Under the pieces are notes generated by a model, which was not told where the DNA came from, did no database searches, and saw nothing but the letters and a program-made list of their open reading frames with translations. From NCBI GenBank assembly GCA_018398575.1, contig JAGTXZ010000018.1:2480001-2544000 (forward strand): a stretch of 64,000 nt of DNA, given 5' to 3'. The stretch comes from Ampelomyces quisqualis (lineage: Eukaryota > Ascomycota > Dothideomycetes > Pleosporales > Phaeosphaeriaceae). Every line of letters begins with the position of its first letter. Position 1 is the stretch's first letter. The translations under genes were made by a program, and so were the position numbers. This document shows positions 1 through 9,389 of this stretch, in pieces.

Positions 1-551
1 GATGTGGCAGGCAAAAGGTGGTTGCGCGTCCCGGTGTGGTACCGAGAAGGGTAAGGCGGCTCATCGTCGGGGCTGTAAACGCTCCGATGCAGCGCCACAG
101 TGGCGGCAACCAGTTCTAGATGGTGTAGAAACCCAAATCAGAAGATGTGGTAGGTCATGGTCATGTACAGGAGCAAGCGTGGTTCAATGCGTTTGCTGGC
201 GCGGATGTATTGTCAACTTCTCGAGGCGATCGAGAAAGGTTTTTCTGAGCCGTGCACCAGCTCACAAGATGATGAGAAAGGTTTCCCGATAAGTGGAAGG
301 TGCTGAAGAAGAATCAAGTAGGTACATCGAGTAGGTACAAATGTAGCGTTGGTGGCGAGCTGTCAGCAAGTCAGGCAAGCGCGGGGGAGGGGCAGCTGCA
401 GCTTCCACAAGCAGTTGCTATGACGCCATAGCATTCCGCCCCACCAAACTTCAAGCTCATCACCACCATGACCAGTCTTCAGTCTCCCTTTCTACGACAA
501 CCAACCACTATTTTCACTTCTCACACCACCAATCGCACAAGAAACACCACA
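1..551. other. Left-edge non-coding DNA
   Basis: No convincing gene was seen. The last 100 bp or so are pyrimidine-rich and lead into the ATG at 552, as expected for a fungal promoter and 5' leader. The reading frame of the first gene is open upstream to an ATG at 468, but the added residues look like translated leader. Confidence 0.5.
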
Positions 552-1114
552 ATGTCTGGACGCATCCCCACCTCCACCTCCGTCAGCGAGTCGGCCGTCA
601 TCGAGGCACCTTTCAGCGATGTCTGGCACTTGATCAAGCTCCAGGACTTTAGCAAGTTCTGGTCTGCCCTCGAGAAGAGCGAGTTCGTCAAGGGCGTATC
701 TGAGGAGGCCGACGTGGTCAAGTGGGCTTTCAAGGATGGCAGTGCCGTCGAGGTCAAGCAGGAGGAGCATTCGGTAGGCCTCTGCACATGTGCGACTGGT
801 GAAAACCAGCTAAGAAAATGTCTAGAGCATCGACCACTTCATCACATACAGCGTCATATCAGCACAGCCTGAGCTCTCTTACTCGTCCGTCGTCTCCACC
901 ATCCGCGCATACCCCGTCACTTCTGGCAAGCACGAGGGACAGACCTTCGTCACCTGGACCGGAAACTTCTCCAGTGATGCCGATGCTAGTACGTGACATG
1001 AATGTGTTGAGTTGCTGCAATCTTGCTAATTACATCACAGGCGTAATTCAGGATGCCAAGTTCAAGCGTCGCGAAGCTCTCGCAGATCTCGCCAAGGCTA
1101 CCTCGAAGAATTAG
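552..1114 (+). CDS. START/Bet v1-like (SRPBCC, polyketide cyclase/dehydrase type) small protein
   Basis: Three exons, 552-773, 826-988 and 1041-1114, give 152 residues. The introns (52 bp each) start GTAGGC and GTACGT, and the second has a TTGCTAAT branch-like site. The protein opens with a conserved helix-grip pattern: a VIEAPFSDVWHLI strand-helix near residue 14, a KFWS segment, then alternating strands (FITYSVIS, LSYSSVVSTIRAYPV, TFVTWTGNFS) and a C-terminal helix. The length is close to a bare SRPBCC domain. Members bind hydrophobic ligands or cyclise polyketides, but many fungal ones are uncharacterised and no ligand can be inferred here. No signal peptide is seen, so it is probably cytosolic. 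The ATG at 552 was chosen over 468 because it sits directly before the domain. Family call is fairly sure; function unknown. Confidence 0.8.
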
Positions 1115-2062
1115 GCGTTGGAGGGTTTGAGCGAATGCCGAGTTTTCAGCTTTTGGAAATGCGGTTGATGGCCATTCCGACACACGTAGGCAGTTAGAGG
1201 CAAATTCCACCCGTCTGTACAACAACATGAACACATGGCCGTAACAAAATGCGTTATTCTCACTCATACATGCAGAAGCTCGTATTTGAGGATGGATTAC
1301 CGCATACTTGTCAATAGCTTGGACGTCCCTGGGGATGTCGCCGCACCAGGCCTGAAAGTGACACCGACCTGGAAAGATCGTGTTATTAATAGGGCTAGCC
1401 AATACATCCATTTTCTTCCATGTCGCTGTCTCTCATGGCAAAACATGTTGCAGTTTCAAGGTTGCAGGATTCGCTTCCACCACCAACTAGGATGACGCCC
1501 TTATGTCTCGATACTTCACAGCGAAGGCCCTGTGTGGAACAGCGTCCCAAACATGCCGCTGCATGGAGTGGGAAAGCACACGGCGCAGTCCAACGAGCGA
1601 GCGATAGGAACATGAGAATTCGTTGAATGCCGCTGATGAGCTCGTGCCTGGCCGTGCTGTAGAAAAAACGTACTGATGCCTAGTATCCATGTGATGTTGC
1701 GAAAAGAGGGGTCCTTGTTGGCGATGTGCGGCGCATGAACACAAGCTCGAGGCCCATATTCAACCTCACGACTCTCTCCGTTCCCTGTCTCTTCGATACA
1801 TCTCATTCTTCATTTCGCTGCTATATCTGTGTACTGAGTTCCTCCGTGCGGCATTGCTAGTGCAGTTTTCAGATTCGCGCTGTGTCGCTGCCTTTCACCT
1901 CGATAGTTCTCCACATTGGGACAAGCGCGTCGCACGACCACAACAGCGACGCGTCAATCTTTGCAGAAAATTCTCTCTTCTTTCCCGATATCGCCACTTC
2001 TCTTTCTTTCCATACTTCTCAACAAATCGCCTACTCCGCTCCCATATTCCTCCGCAAACGCA
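1115..2062. other. Intergenic region
   Basis: No supported gene. The last 250 bp are C/T-rich with TTCTCTTCTTTCC-like runs, typical of the leader of the gene that starts at 2063. Confidence 0.45.
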
Positions 2063-2728
2063 ATGCCAGGTTCACGTCGCGAGCAGCGCTTGATCGAGAT
2101 CTTCGGCGATCAAGAGATGACCGACAGCCCTGAGGATGTTCGATATGTGGACGAAGACGACGCGGAATACCTCGACACTGTCTACTCCGAGCACGACTTC
2201 ACTGTCATGAATAGAGCCACATTGGAACAGAAGCTTTGCGCATCATTGAACAAAGAGGAGGCATATCGGCTTAGAATCTATGAACTGGAGCAAGAAAATG
2301 CCAGCCTCAAGGGCTTCCAGACCCACCAGCAGCAGCAAATGGTCGCCCACTTTCAAGCTAAGCCAACACCTACCGTCAACATCACCAACCACTACCATAG
2401 TAGTGCGCATGCCGCGTCCCCTCCTCCTGCCGCCATGTCTCCCGCTGTCCCTCCCGCCCAAGTCCCGATTGTCGAGTTCGGCTCGCTTGCGCTCCGGCCT
2501 CGCGTCGCTCCTCGCGTGTATGTACTCCCCGAACCTACCAATACCTATGCTAACTTGATCAATAGCCGTATTCCCGGTCAGACGGCAGTCTCCAAGATGC
2601 CACGGCTTCCCCTCTTCCGCACCACTTGTCGTCGTCGTATCTGCAAGCGGAAGGCTTGCTGCCTTGTGCATGACGACCAGCGTGAGCTCTACCAGGAGCT
2701 CATCGCGGCTCTGCCCGAGTTTCCTTAG
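2063..2728 (+). CDS. Hypothetical fungal protein with short coiled coil
   Basis: A single exon of 221 residues. I do not recognise a family. Residues 1-45 are acidic (VDEDDAEYLDTVYSEHDF). Residues about 50-95 are a likely coiled coil (EQKLCASLNKEEAYRLRIYE, then a Q-rich stretch). A proline/alanine-rich linker follows, and the C-terminus holds a basic cysteine-bearing patch (CRRRICKRKACC). The layout of coiled coil, linker and basic tail recalls small nuclear proteins, but there is no zinc-finger spacing I can name. The ATG at 2063 was taken because upstream in-frame sequence reads as leader. A short 3' intron cannot be ruled out. Confidence 0.6.
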   Translation: MPGSRREQRLIEIFGDQEMTDSPEDVRYVDEDDAEYLDTVYSEHDFTVMNRATLEQKLCASLNKEEAYRLRIYELEQENASLKGFQTHQQQQMVAHFQAKPTPTVNITNHYHSSAHAASPPPAAMSPAVPPAQVPIVEFGSLALRPRVAPRVYVLPEPTNTYANLINSRIPGQTAVSKMPRLPLFRTTCRRRICKRKACCLVHDDQRELYQELIAALPEFP

Positions 2729-2933
2729 TTGGGGATGTGGGTGCGTGGTATGAGGCAATGCAGGGAAATAGACAGAGTAGCAGGTTTCAAGATGCATGTA
2801 GCCATTACGATAGTCTGTAGTCTAGGCAATCGATCATGGGCTACGCTCCGATTTGCTATTGGCAATTTTTGAATTTGAAACTTTTGGTTCGTGATTGCCC
2901 ATCAATCAGATTGGTATAAACACGACCCTGAGC

Positions 2934-3019
2934 ACGTGATTCATCACGCGCTCACGTGCCTTACCTAGCGTGCCCAGATGCGCTAGGCGCACGAGCCGCT
3001 CTCTTTCCAGCATATAATC
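2934..3019 (+). promoter_or_regulatory. E-box pair and TATA-like element upstream of a repeat array
   Basis: CACGTGAT lies near 2934 and a second CACGTG near 2952, followed by ATATAAT near 3011 and a C/T-rich stretch. The order of E-box then TATA box about 75-120 bp later resembles the starts of the two putative RNA loci at 7.3 and 9.2 kb. No protein gene follows. Confidence 0.3.
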
Positions 3020-3109
3020 CTGCCTACCTCTCACCTCCACCGACTTTTCTCCTCCAACAAACTTTCCCCGTCACTGCCCTCAACTTGCACTCGACTTCCC
3101 ACGCCCACC

Positions 3110-3520
3110 CGCATTGGCTGTTGCCTCACGGGATCTCCCTATGGTCTGTATTAGCTGCTGCTTCACGAGACTACCCTTCGTTCACCACCCGAACTGGCTG
3201 CTGCCTCATTGGGTCCCTTCATAGCATGCACTGGCTGTGCCTTTCATGCTCCCCATTCGCTACCCACCCGAATTGGCCTCTGCCTCATGGGGTTTCACCT
3301 CAGTCTGAATTGGCCTTTGCCTCATGAGACTCCACCCGAATTGGCCTCTGCCTCATGGGGTTTCACCTCAGTCTGAATTGGCCTTTGCCTCATGAGACTC
3401 CCCTCCGCTACCCACCCGAATTGGCCTCTGCCTCATGGGGTTTCACTTCAGTCTGAATTGGCCTCTGCCTCATGAGACTCCCCTCCGCTACACCCCCATA
3501 CTGGCCTCGCCTTACAGGGT
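3110..3520. repeat. Degenerate minisatellite, about 40-bp units in dimers
   Basis: About ten imperfect units begin with AATTGGCCTCTGCCTCAT or a variant. Two unit types alternate, one ending in GGGGTTTCACCTCAGTCTG and one ending in GAGACTCCCCTCCGCTACC, so the higher-order repeat is about 80 bp. The first units (3110-3240) are strongly diverged and the last ones (3270-3480) nearly identical, which suggests growth from the right. No protein reading is supported. Confidence 0.75.
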
Positions 3521-3539
3521 CTCCTTTCCTTTCGTCCTC

Positions 3540-3690
3540 CTGCCCTGCTCACCTCCTTCCTTCCTCCTGCCCCGCTCATCTCCTTCCTCCCCTCTGCCCT
3601 GTTCACCTCCTTCGTCGCCTCTGCCCTGCTCACCTCCTTCGTCCCCTCTGCCCTGATCACCTCCTTCGTCCCCTCTGCCCTGCTCGCTCC
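3540..3690. repeat. 27-bp tandem repeat, C/T-rich
   Basis: About six copies with a CTGCCCTGCTCACCTCCTTC core, starting near 3540 and continuing every 27 bp or so (3567, 3594, 3621, 3648, 3675). It is strongly strand-asymmetric (pyrimidines on the plus strand). Multiples of three keep frames open on both strands, which explains the spurious open frames here. Confidence 0.75.
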
Positions 3691-3719
3691 CCCTCGTCTG
3701 CGCCACTGCCCCCATTGAG

Positions 3720-4718
3720 CTCTTGGTCTCTGAGATCTTGACTTGAAGGGGACACTTGTGCCAGTTGCTCGAAACCTTTACTTACACCGTATTCTTTTCG
3801 ACTGTGTGCAACCATTCGCACATGCTCAAGGCGACACTTACGGCCTAAAGTCCATTTATGTTTGTCCTACAATCACGCCACGCTCAAAGTCCCACAGTTT
3901 TGCACTGTGATGAGCTACGACTATTTGTGCTCTCAAGAGCCAACTTTAATCTCGAGCGTCGAAGCTACAGTTGAATCGTATGGATCCATGTCCCACTAGG
4001 TAGCCATATAGTTACTTTGCGCGATACTATTGCGCAAAGGCATCGCTCAACAGGCCCGAAGATGCCTCGAAGTGCCGCGCATAAAGCCTCAAACGGGTTA
4101 GAACACTCGTAACAATTGCACTATTTCGCGGATAACGTTGTTTGCATGCGATCCATCCTCCCCATAACCACTATATGTGCTCCAATTCAGCTATCGTATG
4201 GACTCCAAGCTCCTGGCTCAAAGCTTAGCAGCGCAGCACGTCATCACTAATCTATCGACTTCCCTTGACTAGTTGGATGGGAAAGAATTGCTGACTGGAA
4301 AGGCGGCGGTGTTGGGAGGAGCAGTACGCTATGATGCCAATGGGTGATAGATGTCGTGGCGATGGTAGGCAACGTGCGTGTCATAACAAGGATGATGAAA
4401 CTATAAACGCAGCTAGTTTCAGCACCATATGGATAATGCTGTATTCTGCATACATATACACATCACTGTGTCACTTTAGTATATTTCGGGGAGACTCTGT
4501 TCCACGATTACGAACCGAGTACCGCAATCAGGAGATTCACTGCAGTACACAGTTCGCGAGGCTATCCCAATCACCTGTGTGTCTAACATGTCGAGATGCC
4601 GCACTATAGAGCAGGCCGAACTTTGGTGACTCCATGTGAAGGATCGAGTCCGCGGTGGTGATGGGAACGAGGAACATGCGGAGACGTCGGGGCCTGCGCG
4701 CGGAGCAACATAGTGTTG
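3720..4718. other. Intergenic region without a recognisable gene
   Basis: No convincing coding signal on either strand. The stretch at 3725-3800 faintly resembles the 3' ends of the loci at 7.9 and 9.8 kb (CTCGAAACC box after a TTGA-type run), but the similarity is too weak to name. Confidence 0.35.
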
Positions 4719-5006
4719 TCATTTGGTGCGGCACTGAGCCATGATGCCCACCTGAATCTGGCTGCGCGTGTCGCCGGCGAAAGACTGCTTGACGAGCTCC
4801 GTGAACTCGGCCTTGTCTATCTCCAGCTTGATTCTTTCCGCGCGAATGCGGTTCAATTCCTCCAAGGCCTTGAAGCGGACGTATTCGATGGATTCGAGTG
4901 CGTTCATCGTCATGCCGATTCTGGGTTTCACTCGTAAGGTCGTGATGGGAGTGGCGATAACGCTGAGATTGAGGGCATTAAGAGATTTAGCACTGAGCTG
5001 GTGGAG
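4719..5006 (-). pseudogene. Possible gene remnant with coiled-coil stretch
   Basis: A short open frame has no clear start; the part beginning MTMNALESIEYVRF looks most protein-like. It carries a charged helix (FKALEELNRIRAERIKLEI) followed by TRSQIQVG. The helix and the tail loosely resemble the coiled coil and HNHISQVQTG segment of the CCCH protein encoded just upstream on the same strand, so it may be a decayed partial duplicate. The evidence is weak. Confidence 0.25.
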
Positions 5007-5196
5007 AGAGTGAGACGTGCGATAGAATAGCACCTTTATTGATAGGGAAAACGACCAGATTTACTTAGAATTCACATTAACGGCATGTGCTCTTAACTAT
5101 GGAAGGGAACCCAAGGCAGCTTAACAATGACGCATTTGAATGACATTACACTGCGAATAGGAAAGGACTAAGCCTGGATGTATTGCTAGGAAGCCT

Positions 5197-5475
5197 CTAC
5201 ATAGCGGTAGTGCTATCGGCAAAATATTGAACTGGCTGGTTGCCTCTACATGAAATCTCAGTGTATGGAGATGCGAATTCTCTTTCTGACAGCGGCTTTT
5301 GTCGAATAATCACGTCATTTATGTTGATCTCGAGGACGAGCTCACCTCTTTTAGCCATGTCATTGGAGTGGTATATGTCATCAAGCTTCGCCAAATTACG
5401 ATCAAAGTCTGGCACGACGGATTTGAGGGTCATGATTTGAACTCGTGCGTATCTGAGATATCTGGAAGGAGACAT
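5197..5475 (-). pseudogene. Short open frame, possible gene remnant
   Basis: Ninety-two residues start from an ATG. The central part (DFDRNLAKLDDIYHSNDM, then RGELVLEININDVII) has normal protein composition. No family is recognised. It lies between the CCCH gene and the remnant at 4.7-5.0 kb on the same strand. I could not find splice sites that join the two short frames. It may be a small hypothetical gene or part of a decayed one. Confidence 0.25.
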
Positions 5476-5555
5476 CCAACCCAGCGCCTATTACGCCTTT
5501 CCAATTTGCGTCCTTGCCTTCGGAGTCTCCAAACAACCAAGCTCGTTTCCTCATG

Positions 5556-6859
5556 CTAAAGCTTACGCTTCTTTATGGGCACGAAGTCTTCGAGCTTGTT
5601 GATCTCGTCATCGCCGAAGTACACGCGTTGATACTCGTGTGCGAAATTGCAGCCCGAATATGTGCAGCCATCTCCATGTTTACAGGAAGTACACCATGTG
5701 GGCTTGCGGAATCTGCGGGAGGTTAATGGAGATAGGCGCAGACAGATGAGATGTTAACTTACTCTCGCCTAGGCTGAGCCTGCGTAATGGCAGCGCGACT
5801 TGCAAGTCCCACAGGAAGTGCTCGGTTACGAGGGTGTGTACGGAACGCTAGGGAAGTAGACTGAGTCGGCGCTGTGAGATCCCAGCCGTTGCCATTGGGG
5901 GGCAGACCGTTGCCGCTGGGGCGAAACTCGTCGACCTTGGAGAGAGAACCGTCGCCGTTGGGAACGAATGTGTTGTCTTTGGACTCAAAACCGCTGACAA
6001 AGTAGTTGTACTGCCGAGCATGCGTGCCCGTCTGGACCTGGCTGATGTGGTTATGCGTGGTCTGTGAGTCAGGAGCCCTGGACATTTTGGCCTCTGCTGC
6101 GAATTTGGCCATCTCCTTGGCCAGCTCGGTCTTTTCTTTGTCCATCTGGGCCCTCTCTTTGTCTATCTGAGCCTTTGCCACGCGAAGTTCTTCGAAGGCG
6201 TCCTTGGTGGGTTTGGCAGTATGATCCAGGACGCCCCTGACGATATCGAGCGTCTTCATAGTCGAGACGAGCTGCAGATCTGCCTCAGTCTGACGTATGA
6301 CGGTGAATGAGTCCAGGGCATTACTTTGGAAGAAGTACAGCATCTTGTTGGCAGTGGCCTGGTCAATCGTGGTAAGGCGCTCGGAGAGGAGCTGGAAGAT
6401 GTAGGAGTATAGCCACTTCTTCTGTGTCTGCAAGTCCTTGACTTCATCACGAGAGGAAGCAACAAGCTGACAAAGATGATCGCAAAGCTCATATGGCTCT
6501 TCAGTGAAGTCGCCCGTGCCGGGGTCGTAATCGGCGTAGCGCTGCTCACCTGCAAAGAGGGCGAGGGTGTCATCGTCAAAATCGTAGAGGGAGGGCAGAG
6601 ATGAGCTGCACTCATCGGAACTGTCAAGATACTCAGTGAAGGCCTTGCCAATGGCGAGGATCTTGCTGATAGCCTCTGCGCGCTCCTCTTTGGCAGGATC
6701 CGTCTGGTGGAGTGCAGCACTGGAGGAGCCGGAAAGCTGAGAAGCTGCGTCCGAGGCTGCGATCGAGTTACCTGAACGGCGAACGAATTTCCATGAAGGA
6801 TCAGGGCCGTAATCTTCGTCGCCATCGGGGCCTTGGCGCTGTCGGGGCTGGTCAGTCAT
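5556..6859 (-). CDS. Coiled-coil protein with C-terminal CCCH zinc finger
   Basis: Two exons, 6859-5763 and 5712-5556, are joined by a 50-bp intron with a GTAAGT donor and a CCGCAG acceptor, giving 417 residues. Without the splice the frame stops at once; with it the reading runs into a clear zinc finger. The N-terminal half is acidic and Ser-rich, residues about 220-265 form a charged coiled coil (KAQIDKERAQMDKEKTELAK), and the C-terminus holds C373-x8-C382-x4-C387-x3-H391, close to the classic CCCH pattern. The last residues, PIKKRKL, look like a nuclear localisation signal. CCCH fingers usually bind RNA, so an RNA-linked nuclear role is likely but inferred. The coiled coil suggests self-association. 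Possible decayed relatives lie just downstream. Confidence 0.85.
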
Positions 6860-7301
6860 GGCGAATGCGACTCAGAGACTGCCGCGAAAATGCTGTGCAA
6901 AGTCGAGAATGAGTAGAAATAGCGTGAGTGAAGCGCGGAACAGCATCTCTACTATTAGCGGTCAAAATGATGCGGGCCCGTGCTTCTCGAAGTGGCCCTG
7001 CCGATGAGGGTGAAAGAGAGGAACTCGAGGTTAACGCATCGTCAACGCCAATTCGATACGTCAAGGATATACCGATAACATCCAGAGGTATGAAATCATT
7101 TTTTTTACCTGTAACTGATACGGGGCGTCGCTTTCGATTCAGAGTCTCGACTTTCACGTGATAGCGGATTAATGTCGTCGAGAACCTTACCGGTCATCGA
7201 AAGTCTCATTTCAAGCAGTTTTCAAACACCACTGACCCTACCTGTCAGCGCATTGTTACTTTTCCGAGTGCCCGAACATGCACGCCCAGAGGAGGCGGGG
7301 C
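6860..7301. promoter_or_regulatory. Intergenic region upstream of the CCCH gene
   Basis: This holds the promoter of the minus-strand CCCH gene. A CACGTGAT E-box sits near 7155. No other gene is seen. Confidence 0.4.
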
Positions 7302-7309
7302 CAACTTGG

Positions 7310-7427
7310 CACGTGATGGAGCTTTCACCATTTCAAAGCTCGTGCCCATTACGGCAGCCTGCGCCCTGCTGCCTAGCGCGGCCCGCAGATTTTCCGAGGG
7401 CACAGACCGTGCCCCGCCAGGTATAAG
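7310..7427 (+). promoter_or_regulatory. Putative promoter of structured RNA locus 1 (E-box and TATA box)
   Basis: CACGTGATG (from 7310) is followed by a GCTTTCA box, and 105 bp further by TATAAG (7422-7427). The same order and similar spacing recur before locus 2 (9237 and 9360). Start of transcription would be expected near 7450. Confidence 0.5.
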
Positions 7428-7449
7428 AGCCCGCCCACCCCCGCCTCTT

Positions 7450-8004
7450 CCTCTTCCTCACACAACTTCTGGGTGCTCAACTGTGAGTGCGCCTAGACGC
7501 AGGGTTTTATGCCTGCCTTGGAGAGTTTATGCTCCATGTAGGAGTTATGTGTAGATACCACTCACGTTCGCGGTCTCCTGGAGGGCTGCGGCGTTGGAGG
7601 TTCCTCAAAGCACGTTCTCCTCGAGTTTTGCGTAGATACTGATTAACGTTCGTTGCCTCCTGGAGGGCTTCGGCGTAAAGGTTCCTCAAAGCGCAATCTC
7701 AGAGTGTTCGGCGCGAAGGCCACCAACACAGTACGCCATAGTACAAGCTCCTTGAGAGTGTGTTGAAGTAGAGCTGGCGCAAGAGCTCAAAACTCTTCTT
7801 CCCTTTGTTTTGCATACGATTTTATCGCATCCTGGACACTCTGTTCGCAGAGCTCCTAGCTCGCTGAGTCAAATCCTTCGGGTTTGGCCGAGTGATGCTG
7901 CACTCTCCTGACCATGTGTCTTGAGCTATTTTTTTTCATTGAGATTCAAACCTAAACGGTTTAACTCGAGGGAGAAACTCGATCGCGACATCTCTCCCGT
8001 CGCG
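7450..8004 (+). ncRNA. Putative structured non-coding RNA, locus 1
   Basis: No protein reading fits, but a set of hairpins is shared with a diverged direct copy about 1.93 kb downstream. Hairpin I is 7471-7494 (arms GGGTGC and GCGCCT, two wobbles). Hairpin II is 7499-7516 (GCAGG and CCTGC). Hairpin III is 7519-7536 (TGGAG and CTCCA around the loop AGTTTATG). Hairpin IV is 7948-7962 (AAACC and GGTTT). Hairpin V is 7966-7982 (TCGAG and CTCGA). In the other copy hairpins III and IV have changed both arms so that pairing is kept. Further local stems are GTGTT/AACAC at 7704-7729 and CGCGAC/GTCGCG at 7984-8004. The ends are estimates. It matches no RNA family I know (not U1-U6, SRP, RNase P/MRP or telomerase RNA by motif). 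Confidence 0.5.
7551..7712 (+). repeat. 81-bp direct repeat inside RNA locus 1, two copies
   Basis: GTAGATAC starts at 7551 and again at 7632. Both units continue with an ACGTTCG box, CTCCTGGAGGGCT, CGGCGT and GGTTCCTCAAAGC. The repeat is absent in this form from locus 2, where the same place carries copies of a different hairpin. Confidence 0.7.
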
Positions 8005-9236
8005 GGACTTCTGCCGCAACCCTCGGCTGCTTCCCACGCCTGTTTGCTGTCTTGACATGCTGTGCTTGCAGATCGCCAGAGAAGTTCAGAGCAGCAATGC
8101 TTGCGAGATACGCCTACCGACAACCTTGAGGCTCGATACCAATTCTTCCCAATAGCCTCACCACCGTCCAGACACTGAACACATATCCTTTATTCACGCC
8201 TCACCACAGGTACAGCTGTACAGCACCTCCGAGCCGTACATGACCGCAAACTTAGCCAGGCGCTACTCCGCGGACAAAGCACAAGTTCACCGCCGCCAGG
8301 TTCTCTGTATTACATCCAACACTACGCGAAGAAAACGGCACCCAGCTTGATTAACACACCATTGAGGCGTAGCTCCAGCGCTACGCGCATATGTACACGG
8401 GCATCTCCTCAACAGAACCGCATCGCCTCCAGTCTTTCTGCAGCACCGCTGACTCTAGTAGATGCGCTCGACGTCCACGAGAGACTCACATCCGGCAGTA
8501 CACATAGAGCTAGAGGTACACGCGAGCGTTTTCAGCTTGTCTCCAGCGTCACTGGACTAGGAGGAGCACAGGAAACCATACTCAGCGCTCGACAGACAAT
8601 CTGGACTCAGGTTCGGCCCAAGATACTACTGGCAGCTATTGCAACTGGCATCCACCCAGTTTGTAGGTCATCGCGCGGCCTAGCTCAGCAACCTAACTGT
8701 GAGCGAGGCTCGCACGCATGCACGTCTACCGAAACGTTTGGACAAAGAGAAAAGCCGTCCGCAAGCACAAACCACTCGTTAAGTCTACTCGCAAGCCCAG
8801 CCACGCCAATCCTACGACAAAAAACATGTACCCAGACTCTCTCTGTCTCTCATCGCTTGGGAGAAATGTCCCTCATGCGCGCCGCGCCAGTAAACATTCG
8901 GCTATCTGGTACCAACTTGGATTGCTGAAGGGGCCGCGGCGCTGGAGGTGAAAGAAGAACACTCAGACACGACATGTCATAACGGACAACAGAGCGCGGT
9001 AATTACGTCCCGATGTCACTTGAAAGCTTCACACCGGAAAATATATTCTGTGCGGCGAAATGGCGAACTACTCGATAGGCTACAGCTTTGATAGCTCATC
9101 TGGCCTGGCAGTGCCGCAAGATATGCTCGTATCCCACTCGACCTGCACCCAAAGGCCGAGACCTGTCATATCTCACTCATACAATCTCAGGTAGGGAGCT
9201 CATCTTGTGGGCTGAGACGTTGTGGAGTCAGCGTAG
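8005..9236. other. Spacer between the two RNA loci
   Basis: No supported gene. An open frame at 8347-8928 has low-complexity Ser/Arg/Thr composition and no domain, so I treat it as chance. Confidence 0.4.
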
Positions 9237-9366
9237 CACGTGATGCCGCTTTCACTCTCTGATCATAAACGCTTATACCATGAGCACTGACCGCCGCACG
9301 GCCTGCTGCCTGAACGGAGGCACGGTCTCTCCGAGCGCACCGACCACCTCCCACAAAGGATAAATA
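9237..9366 (+). promoter_or_regulatory. Putative promoter of structured RNA locus 2 (E-box and TATA box)
   Basis: CACGTGATG starts at 9237, followed by GCTTTCA, and ATAAATA lies at 9360-9366. The layout matches locus 1, with CACGTG 1,927 bp and hairpin I 1,936 bp downstream of their locus 1 counterparts. Confidence 0.5.
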
Positions 9367-9389
9367 CCCCGCTGGTTCCCCCTCCTTCG

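Noticed and set aside
8347..8928. 193-residue open frame between the RNA loci
   Set aside because: Composition is Ser/Thr/Arg-rich without any motif, and there is no support from layout or splicing.
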